Shown piece by piece: positions 44,850-57,499 of a DNA stretch of 64,000 bases. Under the pieces are notes generated by a model that was not told the origin of the DNA, made no database searches, and saw nothing but the letters and a program-made list of their open reading frames with translations. Each line of letters starts with the position of its first letter. The stretch's first letter is position 1. The stretch covers positions 7,564,001 through 7,628,000 of the forward strand of contig OX388348.1 of NCBI GenBank assembly GCA_947579665.1. Reading direction: 5' to 3'. Origin of the DNA: Sympetrum striolatum. Its lineage: Eukaryota; Arthropoda; Insecta; Odonata; Libellulidae. A program made the position numbers and the translations under genes.

Positions 44850-45875
44850 AACCCTGCATTAAGGGAAAGAGAATAAAGATTTTTTTATTATTCTCGTAGA
44901 ATATCGTTAACGATTCGATATTGCGAGAATTCTTTTAAAATGTACAAAAGAATATTTTGTTAAAAATTTGAAAACGTAAACAACCATTACCCTGGATTCA
45001 AAAATCATCGTGACCAAGGTGATTGTTGATCCCAAACTCAAGAGTTTGTTCCTAGAAACACTTTGAGAATTTATGCTCACTTAAAATAAATGTCAATGAA
45101 AGGTTGTAGATTACATGAAGAGCTCGAAGAGGATATTAAGCATTTGCAAGTATGAGCGATATACTGTGAAGAATCTTGCAGGAAAATATACGAACATTAA
45201 AAAAAAATTGTTTAAGTGTCGGTAGCAACCAAGTTTTTTTCTTGAAATTTCTTTCTCTTAATTCAACTGATTGAGTACAAATCTGTCGGTAACTTTCGGA
45301 TGTTTTTGATATAATCTACTGACCCTACTATTAAATCACCCTTATTTTCATCGTGATATACTATTATCATTATCGAATGAGGAAAATGGAGCAATTAGTG
45401 AAGAACGTAAATATTTCATTTGATTTCGCATTTATAATAATTAAAAGGTTGAGCGGCGAATATCACAGTGCAGCGAGTTTTAATAACGTCTATATGACCG
45501 AGTAGGTAAAGACTTTTTTTCATGGAGGATGGAAAATCTGGCAACATCTTATTTGTGGTGGAGCTTATCCTAATGTGATGTTTGAACATATTTTTAAATG
45601 TTTTTAAGCGGATGTTTCGCTAATTGAAGAATTTGTTCATTGATAAGATATGAGATCGAATATTCAGTTTGAGAGAATATGTAGGTTTATATACTTAAAT
45701 ACAAGTTTATTTTCTTGGATTATTAGTTTGAAAACAATAACGAGAAAATTTATTCGTACATCCTTGTATTTGATATCTATTTATGGTTATGAAGCATGTG
45801 TTACGACCAACGCTTATACACTGGTATTTCTAAATTTGTATTTCCTCATTGAGAATCAACGGGCACTTCAGCTAG
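44850..45875 (+). mobile_element. Helitron-like element, copy D (3' part)
   Basis: Aligns with 7590-8730: shared TCGTAGAATATCGTT, GACCAAGGTGATTGTTGA, AGCGATATACTGT and GGTAGCAACCAAGTTTT blocks, ending TTGAGAATCAACGGGCACTT followed by CAGCTAG (45875). The left stem of the 3' hairpin is degenerate here. Together with 44690-44790 it forms an imperfect inverted pair. Confidence 0.75.
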
Positions 45876-48689
45876 TTAGTAATAAAATGGTGACGGTAAA
45901 AGAAAGCAAGGGAAATATATTAAGGGATCCTTCCAACATAAGGGGACAATAGAAAGAATAGATTTGAGGAATCGTATGGGAAAACCCCTCTCCAGCATAG
46001 AAATAGAAAGAGAGGAAGAAGACGATGTTGGACCTGGGCAGTGAAATAGAACGGGCACAGCTCAACTAATAAAATCTCAATGAGACTGCGACTGCTAAGG
46101 GATCCGCATCATGATTCCTCGGATTGATCTCTAAGCAGTGAATCTTTAAAGAAAATAATGCATTTTGGCATCGATAATCGGAAAATATGGCGGACTGTGT
46201 TGTCATTCGTCCGAGTTACACATAAATTGGCAATTAAGGAAATGGGCTCAAAATGCTCCCTCTTAGGAGAAATATCTTAATTGAACTTTTAGATCGTTAA
46301 GTTTCTTGGTAGGGGTTTTTTATAGTTTTAAGCAACTATAGTGAGTTTTAAGCATAGTTATAGTATAGTAGCATAGTTTTAAGCAATAACTTTAGTGAAT
46401 TGAATGCCAGAAAAAATATCCAGGTATACCATAGCTGCTACCATGGATAACACCTGAATATGTCCTTTATGATAATACTATTTCCCTAGCCTGCATATAT
46501 GTATCGTATACTTTTATAATCCATGGGAAAAACATTCAAATCACGTTATTTTGCTTGCATTTAGGTGCGATGATTTTGCCCGAAAAGCCGTTTTTCCCTT
46601 TCACCAAATCTTTAAGTTGCCATATCTGAAACCATTTGTCAATAAAGAATGAAACAAATATTCTACTTGGATATATACATATCTTCTATAACCCGTATTT
46701 TCATATGCATTTTTATCTGCGAGACAGTTATGGTCACCGATAAAATGTTACCAATTTTAGAGATTTTTCTAATTGATATTCCTCTGACTTATTAAACTCT
46801 CCCTATGTCGGGTCGTTTATCTCACAGAAGAAACCGCAAAGAATATATGATAATTACAAAAATGGAAGATAAAGAGAAGTGCTGACTGAGGAATCTCTTG
46901 AAAAGTGATCAGAAAAATACTCTCGAGTGAGTTGGAGAGTAAATACGGAAGGTGGCGTGAATGAATCGAATAGAGATCGATCTAATGATGAAGCGTCAAT
47001 GCGGGCACCGACGGTAATTCTTCGGATGGACCACCAGCATCCTCTTATCTCCCCGAGTTATATTTTCGCTGATTGGTCGGATTTCCTCGTGCGTTGGAGC
47101 GCGTGAATTCGCCTCTGCATCATCCGTGCATCTTCCGTTTCACTTCACCTCCAATGTGACATCGGGACACTCTCGTTTTGTCATAAACTGCGGCTCTCTT
47201 TTTCAGATTTCCGTCGATTTTCAAAATTTTGAATTCTAAGCGGCATCTAGTGTCGACCACAGAGGAAATTTACTCTTTTGAGTGGCGCCGTTCTTTTAGT
47301 ACGACAGTCGTCTACACATGTTCATTTTTGAACTTATTTTATCCAATGTATGCGAAGTAAATATAGGCTTTATGTAGCATGTATAGGTGTGAAATAAATA
47401 CAAAGATTTTTATAAATTTGTAGTTAATCTACTTTTAAAGAAATCAATGATAGAAGTTGATGCTGAGGGATTCATTTCGGTATCTTCTTACCATTGATAC
47501 GTGATGTGGGGTAGAGGTGAACTTGCGTGGAATTCAGGAAGTATTCAAACTCATTGAGAAAATCAGGGACCTCAAGCCTTATTTCCTCACAAATGCTTTT
47601 TTCTGGTTCTATTCCGCCTTCAGTAATATCCATTTCCTACCGTTGTGCGGAACTATTCGTATAATTCTGGTATTGTACATTTATAGAAAGATTTTTATCA
47701 GTTTCTCACATTAACTTTTCAACGAATCAAGAAACAAGAAATTTAATAATTTTAAAGGTTTGTATATAAATAAACGGAATATTGTCGAATTTTATGTAAC
47801 TTAGGAAAGATTTTTACCTGACTTACATGAAATTTACGATTAAAAAGTTATTCCCCTAGAATTCACTCAATACTATACCATATTTCGTAACCAATTTTGA
47901 GATTGGTGGTGCCATCTCCTAGCAAGATTATGAGCCATAGCGAACGGACAAGATGAAGATAAAACGTTAAGCCGAACCACAGTAAGATATATAAGGCGAC
48001 CATGGTCATCGTCATCATCAGGATGTACAACATATACCCAAGGAAGGGGTGGTCAGGTGGAGGGGGAGGGACAACAGAGGAAGGGAAGGAAATGGCGGTT
48101 GTTGATGATCTTGGGATTTAGATTAGCAATTGCTTTAAGAATTTCTAATTGCTCTTTTTAGTTTATCGTACGTCCTCTCGAAATGAAGGTGTTTCCCATT
48201 TGCAATTGGTTTTAAGACGAAGCCATTTGCGAAGCCTCTGGAAGGCACCCCATTATTCTTCTGTCAAACGTAGATACAGTCCACAAACTCCTCCTGGTCA
48301 TTCCTAAAGAACTTCCCCAATATCGAGGAAAGCTTCATTTATTGATTTCATAAATTCTCGCGCGTAATTGCAACACGTAGGTCCGTTGAAGCATGTACGC
48401 CTTTACCACAAAGATCAAAATAATGCAGTACTTCTCAACAAAGTTTATTGTAAATGCTCGCTTTTTTCAAACTGCGTTTTATTTTGTCTTTAATTATTGT
48501 CCTAAATTAAGTTCGAATATCGTGGTACGTAATCTTATGAGCCATATTTCGCTACAGCGTAGGGATGTGGAGGATAAAAACACAAATCACATTCGAAGCT
48601 TTGATTATTTTGATGGAATCATTAGGAAGAAAGTTAAAACAACGTCGCTCGTCCGGACAAATATTCACTTAAAACGACGGTCTTTAGAA
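45876..48689. other. No recognisable gene
   Basis: Mostly AT-rich. 46975-47240 is GC-richer without a frame. 48044-48070 is a run of four or more G-tracts. A reversed TGATGATGACGATG at 48005-48020 might be a LINE tail. Nothing firm. Confidence 0.4.
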
Positions 48690-48936
48690 AGGTTCCATGA
48701 CAACTGAGCGTGCGACGATTGGGCGCCTCACAACTGACCGATACGACAACTGAGCCCATCTCGTTTGCAGACGGTAGTAACTGAACGACCCCAACCCATC
48801 TACAGCCACTCTCCCTTTCAAATTTAATATTGCTTCGTGCATACTCGTTCAATTAATGCCGTCTGCAAACGAGACTCGCTCAGTTGTCGTAGCGCCCAAT
48901 CGTCGTGCGCTCAGTTGTTGGGTCACGCTTTGGAAC
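48690..48936. mobile_element. Foldback MITE, 247 bp, with internal subrepeats
   Basis: Left arm 48690-48774 and right arm 48859-48936 are reverse complements with small gaps; shared blocks include GACGATTGGGCGC and TCTCGTTTGCAGACGG. The decamer ACAACTGAGC occurs at 48700, 48746 and, inverted, at 48878 and 48909, with a variant at 48730. An 84-bp unpaired centre has no coding potential. Long inverted arms with repeated subterminal motifs are typical of MITEs; the superfamily is not recognised. Confidence 0.75.
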
Positions 48937-51240
48937 AATATGATACTAAATGAATATCGAGATTGACTTTTTGGATTTAAACTTTGCCAATTCACCGACA
49001 GTTATATTTTTCTGTCATTTCTATGTCTACTTAAGGATCTTATATCCTATTAGCCACAAGTATCTTACTTCACCGGATCACGGGCGTCAATTTCTTCGTT
49101 GAACCATTATTAATTTAACCTTTTTCTACTCCGAAAAATAAAGAATATTTTATGAATTAAATACTCCCTTCAGAGAAAAGTCCGCAAAGTTCTAGCAGTT
49201 TTTATTTTCTCGACATAATTGATTGGAGCGTACATGGTGATTCGCCAAAATTAAATTTTCAATCGCCTTACCTGGTCATTACCATGACAGTTATTTTATA
49301 ATCGACAATGATAATTAAATAAGGAAATTTTATAAAATAGCTATAATTCTTGGGATATCGAATCCCGGACTATTTACTAACTTACCCGAATGGCGACGAT
49401 TCCGTAAAATTTTCCGTATCATATTTACTCTTTTTCTTACGTTCTTCATTAAACTCCTTTTGATTTGAATAATAAATTTGTGTTTCTATTTGACTCCTGC
49501 AATCAGCGCGTCCTTTCTTACATCATCCTTCAACCGTTCGCATCAACGCAGGAGCATCTTCCTTCCGATGATTGCTTTCGTTCGCTCTCGATAGGTGGCG
49601 GTGCTGTTTGTATACGGATTTTCATTTGGGATTACCTTCGCTTCGTTTAACTTTTCTACTTTCTTTTATACAAAACCTAAGTATATATTTTTTTGTTTAT
49701 AATATTTCGAGTGTATAATTTATCCATTTGGTTTGCATTGTCCGCACAAAAAAAATCAAGTTTCTTCGGTATCTTAAGAAAGCACGTTCGTTTTTAGGAA
49801 AATGAGATTTTTATGAGATCAATCCAAATCAGTTGACTCGATTTCTCTCCTGATTGGATCCGACCGTTGCATTTATTCCTGTTATCTTCTGGAGGATGAA
49901 TTCTCTTCTCTGTTCACATTCTCGATGGATTCTTTTCCTATTGGGCCTGGCGTAGAACTTTGCAAAGTTTACTTATAAAGGCTGTTGATTGCTTCGTTAT
50001 CGCCGTTTCAAAGGGCGTTTTACTCCTTGGTTTCTGCAGTTCGCCGAAATTCATGTCCCTTCGGAAAACATGAATATTTTAGCCTCTCCTCTCATTTTCC
50101 TAAATTGGCTTTTACAAAGCTCAATATTATCTGAAAATTTACTTTATTTTAATATAAATTAATGTATAATACTATCAAACGCATTTGAGGCAGAAGCTTC
50201 GGAACCATAGAAAAATATATTTTTATTCAGCGAAATATATTTTTGGAATCACGAAAGCCCATTAGGAAAATAAATAGTGAATGTAAGCAGTTTATGGATC
50301 CGTTAATTGGATCCTGAGATATTTTCGTCCGGGATAATGAATTTTCCATTATATAAATGTGAATTAACCGTGCTAATTAGGGCTCGCATGTACTTCATTT
50401 ACTCTATATCCTTGATTCCTGTTTACGTCGTAATGCAGTTTAATTAACCCTTATTAATTAAGAGTGGATTTCCGAAACTAAAATTCGACAGAATTAAGTC
50501 AACCTTATCATATTTAACAAGTTGCAAATGTTTTAACAGATTTCACATCAACACTCAAACCTTTGCTTATCAAACATTAATTGACTGTCGTGAGAAGATT
50601 GAAAATATTACCGTAGAGCTTTAGCAAAATCACGCTGTAACAGTAATATTTCTTGATCATTTAAAGGCTTGTTTTCGCTCACTAACCGCTTTTGAGATAC
50701 GTTTCATTTTTTTGTAAAATCGTTTCAACTACCTAAGCTGTCAATCATTTTCAATTAACGAATTTCAAAGTGAATGGGACACATATTAATGATTCTGCTG
50801 TCTTTTTCTATTCAGCCCTTTCTTACTTATCCATCTAATCATTATCAAACAAAGAACGCTCCTCATGCAAATCATATTTCTATTCGTCACTCTCTCATTC
50901 TATCTTCTTAAAATCATTCCTTTCGATTAGATTTCCATCATACGCCAAGAAGGCAAATTTCTTTTATTCCGGATCTTCTATCCGCCGTTGCTTTGCAGAT
51001 GTGCTCCAGCAGTCTCTCTTTAAAGAATATTAATACCAAAGGATTACATTTCTTCACGTACGAACCATACTCCTGCTGAGAAATGTTTAACAGAGTAAGC
51101 GTTCAAAACGGGCTTCGATGTGGCGCTTAATATGGATTTTTGATGGTACCCTTCTCATGAACGAATGAAACAGAAATGCATAGCCACCGCTACGAGCAAC
51201 CGCTCTGAGGTAGACCGTGTAGAGGTCTGCATGGGCTTGG
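48937..51240. other. No recognisable feature
   Basis: AT-rich; several short frames without motifs. Confidence 0.45.
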
Positions 51241-51249
51241 CCGAGTCTA

Positions 51250-51477
51250 TTGGGTTCGGGCCGGGCTTGGGCCCGTGAATAGCATGGGAAGAAAAGAATT
51301 ATTCGTCCTTAAAGAACATTATTTTCTTAAGTTGTTACGCATTGCATAAAAAAATGCTCTGTCTTCGTGAAGGAGTAAAAAAAGTATTTGCTCACAAACG
51401 ATTAATTATAGGGCGATTTACGGAAGGTTTGGGCTTGGGTCGGACTTTAGAACGAAAATTTGCATCCACGTTCGGGC
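51250..51477 (+). repeat. Degenerate TTGGG/TTCGGGC region flanking the array
   Basis: Scattered TTGGG, CTTGGG and TTCGGGC words, including the hairpin CGGGCC/GGCCCG at 51257-51275. TTCGGGCT stands at both ends of the array (51471-51478 and 51867-51874). Confidence 0.6.
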
Positions 51478-51868
51478 TGGGTTGGGTTGGGTTGGGTTGG
51501 GTTGGATTGGGTTGGGTTGGGTTGGGTTGGATTGGGTTGGGTTGGGTTGGGTTGGGTTGGGTTGGGTTGGGTTGGGTTGGGTTGGGTTGGGTTGGGTTGG
51601 GTTGGATTGGGTTGGGTTGGGTTGGGTTGGGTTGGGTTGGGTTGGGTTGGGTTGGATTGGGTTGGGTTGGGTTGGGTTGGGTTGGGTTGGGTTGGGTTGG
51701 GTTGGGTTGGGTTGGGTTGGGTTGGGTTGGGTTGGGTTGGGTTGGGTTGGGTTGGGTTGGGTTGGGTTGGGTTGGATTGGGTTGGGTTGGGTTGGGTTGG
51801 GTTGGGTTGGGTTGGGTTGGGTTGGGTTGGGTTGGGTTGGGTTGGGTTGGGTTGGGTTGGGTTGGGTT
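51478..51868 (+). repeat. TTGGG pentanucleotide array, about 78 units
   Basis: Almost perfect (GGGTT)n over 390 bp. The only deviations are five TTGGA units with the A at 51506, 51531, 51606, 51656 and 51776. Because the unit is 5 bp, every frame is open and gives WVGLG or NPTQP strings; these are not proteins. The G-strand could form quadruplexes. The motif is close to the insect telomere repeat TTAGG but is internal here. Confidence 0.95.
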
Positions 51869-51875
51869 CGGGCTC

Positions 51876-54800
51876 AATGACCAATGAGCCGGGCCTGGAA
51901 TATTCTACCCATGGAGAGCTCTACAACCGTTTGAAGGAATTGACGAGGACGAGGTGCTACGAAATAGCTTATTTTTTCTGGATTTGCTTCCTTTTCTGGT
52001 CCCATAGGAGGCTTTTCAGCCACTTCCAGAGGTATATAAGTGGTATACTGAAGTATATTACCAGTGTTCCTTGCTATCTTGGTAAATTTCTAGTTTCACA
52101 CGCTATCTTTTTACGCAAATTTATTGTCGTTTTAACCGAAAAAACATTAATGACAATTTTGATATTTTTATCGAAATTTCTAAAATTCGAGGCGAATATT
52201 CTCACAGAGGATAATTTTTGATTTCAAAATAAAATTATAAATGTAATTTCCATGTGAGTGGGCCACTTTTGCCTGGTATTACATTTCGATCAGAAAAAGG
52301 TGACAAAACGCTCCACCCTAACAATGCTTACTGAACAATACGTCATCTTTTGATCGTGCATAAAATGCATTCGACCGTGGATTTTAATTTGCATTGAAAT
52401 TTAATAGTAGATTAAAAACGTTTTCTTGAAAAAAGCCTTAATCATTATCACCTTACAGTTAAATTGATACTAATAGGGCACTTATACCTAAATATAGCAC
52501 TGGGGCATCTATCCCGAGAAGAGGTCTATCCTTCCAGTACGGGAGAGATGCCCTTACAGCAAGTGGGGCTACACTTTGTCCAAGATGGCCAGTCACTGCA
52601 CGTAAATATTAGAGGAACCTATGGCTACAAGTTTTCGTCGTTTAATTTGAATGCAATGACTTATTAAGCTTATAAATATACAAAAAGGTAAGTTTTCTAA
52701 AGTTAACCCCCGTCACTCCTTATATAACAATACAAATTATAATTACGAAGGATATATAACTGATTGTAAACCTATGATATGTGATATTTACATGAAAAGA
52801 TTCCATTTTGTGAATTCAGCGGAAAATGCGCGAAAATGGAAGCGTAGATAATAACGTACAATAAGAAGATGCAACGGCGCGCCGTGTTCAATCCGCCTAA
52901 TGAAACAAATAACCAGTCGACTGGAACTGCGCAATTGATTTTAAATAAAGTAGAATAAGAACTTGATTCTATAGCCCGTTCAGCGAAGATGGCGAAATAA
53001 TAATAATAATAATACGAAAATACAATATAAAATATAAAACATAATAAGCATGTAATAAAAAACGGAGATAGCTTTTAATCTCGAAAAGTTCCCCAGCATG
53101 CACCTGGAATCACGACATATTCACGCAAAAAAGCGATTTTCTCGAAATATTACACAAAATAAGTAAAACAAACATTGAAAAATACTTCAAGATGTGTGAC
53201 ATATAAATCTTATGCCATTAAAATTAATAGCAAAAATCAAAATTAATTCTTTATTTAAACCGAGCAATTTGTATGAAAATGATTTTTAACAAGTTAGATT
53301 CAGCAGCGTGACATGAAGAAACGACCAATTAATATTTGAATATTTCCTGCTGTATACTCAAATACAAAATATGGATAAACAGTATTTTAAAAATGAAATG
53401 TTATAGGAAATTAAATCACTATAGTACAGATACGTCCATTTATACGAATTGTTTTAGTATAATTGGACGTATTACCGCGATTTATGCGAGAATGAGCAAT
53501 ATTTTTGGGCTAACGAACATAACGTTATGTTCCTGGAAATGCTGGAATGATCAATTGATTTTGAGAAAATATTTTCTCATTAATTTTTGGAATTTTTATT
53601 TAATGTGAGGAAGGTAGTGGATGTTATTAGAAAATGAGTCAAATAAATCTTTATTCATTAAGTTGCTTATTGGACCAACATGTTTGTTATTTGATAAAGC
53701 ATTAAATCGCGAAATTTCTTTAAGATAACGTTTTTTTTTCCTTTATCTTCAGCGTACAGAATACGAATAAACTTGGAAAAATATCAGTTGACGATTATAG
53801 CGCGAAACACTCATTTTCACACAAATTTAAGGTTAAAGGAAATTTTGTAGGAAAGGATGATTTCTTTTAATATTGTAGTCAGCATATTTCGTCTGCAGCA
53901 ACGTTGTATTATAAATGTACTTTTAATTCGCTATTGAAATTAAGCTAAGAATTTTATAAGAGGAAGGGAAGTACGTGGTAGAAACACACTGAATCTGGTT
54001 TATCGAAGCCTTCTTGCGAGGATGGCAGCCTATTGAAGGAGGATTAATCCCTTGGGTCCGCTCCAACCTCGTTTCGCCCAAGATATGCTTCATTACGAAA
54101 ACTTAAGGACTGCACTGTGATATCCCAAGCGATTAATCTACATGCTAGTTATCTGACAAAAAGAATCGCAGTGTACAGATAGAAAGATTATAAACAAAAT
54201 ATATCGTACGCTAAATTTGATCTGAATGAAGAGCAGGGAATTCTACGGAATTTATTCAGCAGTAATGCGAAGGCTCAAAGTTCGCACAAGCAAAATCCAC
54301 TTTTGTATCTTTGGTCAGCTTTCTTCGATTCTAGCCCACTGTACAAAGTTATGAACATGAGAATAAATGCTAACTAAAATTAAAGAATGCATAGAGGGTA
54401 ACAATATGAAATTTAATCGCAAAAAGGTAAGTTATCAGTATTATAAATGGAAGAAAATAATTTCCTATTAACTCGAGATCTAGGTACATAGTAACTCACG
54501 TGTATGGAGTGGTTGCCTAACTCCAAAATTCCGTTGCTAATTTTTAATAAACAAAAGCCCATTGAGTTAAACAGTCGGACACGTGTCCACTATTTTTATG
54601 CAAAGAACTTGCCCTGAGAGATTCGTGTGAATCCGTTTGTTAATTTCCCACTAACCTGGTGTTACCTTTGTCGGTACAAATTTTCATTTCTCGAAATTGT
54701 TTGGCATCGAGTCGGCACGGGTGACCCAATCGCAATAATATTTATACAAATAACGAAATCCGAAAGCAATAGATATTCTATCGAATATTCGAAATACATT

Positions 54801-56282
54801 TTTCTTTGTGACGCGGAAGCAACTTACAATAACACTTATTTTAGAAATCTATAAAACTAAAGCTTTTAATAAACAGATTGAAGAGGCATATGCGAGTTAT
54901 ATAAGTATTCCGTTCAATATACGGTACTCAACTATTTCCATCCATGTTTCCTCCTCCCCTAATGCACTATAATTACTCTACTACTTACCCTACAAATCAA
55001 ATAGGTATACAGTAAATCCCTTAAGACTTCACTGGGTGCAATAGAAGCCGTATTTCTTAAATATTTTAGCCTCATGAATTCTCCCTTATGATTGCAATGT
55101 TTAAGTTGATGCAACATAAAAGATGGATCGCAAGACGATTTCTCACATAGCGAGCATAATCCGCATCGATTCCGTCCTCAGTCTGAATATGTCAAATGAT
55201 TGCTCTTGTCTTTAAGGATCAATGTCTTTCCATGTCCTGCAACCGTGAATTCCTATTGGTATACACATATGCCTTCGTTTTGCTGGAAATCTCTGGGAGA
55301 TGAGACAAAATTATAGAAATATAAAGAGAACTCTCGAAACAAAGGAACTTTGCTGGAAAATCATTATTTTATGGAATCAGGCAGCCTCATGTTGAATGAA
55401 TACTAAAATTTTCCTATAAGTTCATGAGGTTACTGAAGAGGTTTTTTATAAATGCTTAAGCAGCGCCATTAATCGAGGCAAGTGTTGCAGCGGCTGTGAT
55501 GCACTGCGGACTACCGAACACACGAAGTTCGGGCAACGGCCTACTTACAAGGGCTCTGTGATATATACTTGCAACGCAGTTGTGCCCATGTCAAGGGTCA
55601 TATGCATGTGAAATATCGTTCAAACCGACGGAGGGCTATCGAAAAGGACGGTCTCAAAACATAAAATAAAACATATGTTTCCTCTGCCATAAATATATTG
55701 TTCTCCTTTGGATATACGAAGTCCAATTAAAGAGGGAGCATGGAAAAATCCATGGAAGGAAATAATCGATTTCTTAGAAACTTGCGAATTATAGGAAATG
55801 AATTACAAGATTAAAAGTGCATTGCACTGAAATAAAACGGCTTTCTTCATTACAAAATTACATTTAATATTCCAAAAGTAGCTGCACATCTTATCTATGA
55901 TAAAGGCTTAACTGACGCAGGGACGTGATGGTCCATTCGTCCCGAAGAAGTCCCCAGGGAATCGGAGCAAGTTCGAGTTTAACAAGTCTGCCATGGTATG
56001 AATCTTGTAATAAAAAGTGTCTTGCTAGATTAATATTGTAGTATTTGAAATTATATGTAATCCATTGTCTTTGAGGATACGTTTCTTTCAAGTCTCTTTC
56101 TATTTAAAAAAAAGAGACGGCGCAAAGAACAAGACGAGCATAAAAACCTGGGAAAAATACATCACTGAAGGAATCACGCACAAGAATGAGGGGGTGAAAA
56201 TCTGCAAAACCGGTGATAGTAGAAACAAAATTCAATGTAATATCAAGATATATCTATTACATAAAGACGCTCTTACGGATAT
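51876..56282. other. No recognisable gene
   Basis: AT-rich with (AAT)n at 52997-53014 near an AATAAA, possibly a LINE tail. The segment 55470-55545 has a tRNA-like look (hairpin CCGAAC/GTTCGG) but no convincing A and B boxes. Nothing firm. Confidence 0.4.
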
Positions 56283-57485
56283 ATATCTATATATATATAT
56301 AATAAAACTGTAAAAGGGATCATGTCTGTACATTGATGCGATTTGAAAAAGTTGTATTTCTGGATACTATGGTTGCGCAAAACACCTTTTATTAATTTTC
56401 ATGTCTGTTTGTTACGGCATCATGCAACTACTATCCAACTGATTTTGATTAAAGTTAGCATGATGGCCTTTTTTCATCTGAATTCGTACGTATGCTACTT
56501 TTTGTCCACCTAACTTTCCCCAGTTTGACTCCAGACGAGGTCAAAATTCTATTTCACGCTATAACTCTGAAGCTAAACATTTCCAAAGTTTCAAAATGCG
56601 TGCAATATTAAAAGTCTTCCCTGCGCAGAATATAGGCTACTTTATATTTACCTAACTGTACTCGGTTCGACTCCTGACAGTCGTTTCCATAAGAAATATA
56701 TGGGTAGCAAAATTTTATCGCCTGAACTTTTCTTTGGCAAAACTAAATTAGAGAGAAGTGTCGTTCGAAACTAAAACTAACAATTCCTTAACGCTTTTCT
56801 AATGGGGAAAACGGAATTCTATATAAGGGCATTCTCGGTGTGATATGGACATCAAACTTAGCATTAAATAAGGTCAAGTAATACCAAGTTATAATTGTGT
56901 TTTCACATCTGGCAATACGTCCTGGGTTCGACACCAGGAGTCTCTAAAATTAGAAATTGCTACGATTTAAAAGATATTTTTGAACCGTTTCCCGATAACA
57001 TGGAAACTTAAAACTCGGCATGTGAATATAGATCATAAACACAAAGTATATACGTTGTTTAACGTTTCACTGATGGTCCTTGGTTCGATCCCAGAGATCC
57101 ATTTACATTACTCTATGCATTTTAAATGTGGATAACGAAGTCTTATTTTAGGATCATCCCGGTTCGATATCGAATTCAAAAATTCAAATGAATAAGTTTT
57201 AATTCTACCAGGGCGTTATATGTATTCACATTTTGCAATAGGTACTGAGTTTGACAACAGGCAGCCCTACTATTTTAAACGTATGGCGGGAATTTCAAAT
57301 TATTTATGATTGATTTACCGAGAAGGTGGAGATTCTACTGCCAGGCATGTGAACAGAATTAATACATGTTTACTCCTTTAAGAATTTTATCCAGTCTTTG
57401 GAAATTATAGTACTTTACACATATGTTTGCAGTGTGCGAGCAACTTTTACTCGTTTATGTATATATATACATACATACATACATA
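56283..57485 (+). repeat. Helitron-like family, copy E with box array
   Basis: Begins after (TA)n at 56283 and ends at the TATG/CATA microsatellite at 57455. Blocks at 56590-56750 match copies A and B (TTTCAAA, ATTAAAAGTC, GAGNATATAGGCTACTTT, CGGTTCGACTCC). B-box-like motifs at 56664-56674, 56925-56935, 57082-57092 and 57171-57181. Its TTTGCAGTGTGCGAGCAAC end matches 7243-7262. The copy is diverged. Confidence 0.7.
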
Positions 57486-57499
57486 CAGGATATATGTAT

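Noticed and set aside
51342..52221. Long open frames through the TTGGG array (WVGLG and NPTQP repeats on both strands)
   Set aside because: A 5-bp repeat lacking stops is open in all frames; these are products of the array, not genes.
55470..55545. Possible tRNA-derived SINE head
   Set aside because: A GTTCGGGC word and a small hairpin are present, but A and B boxes do not align convincingly.
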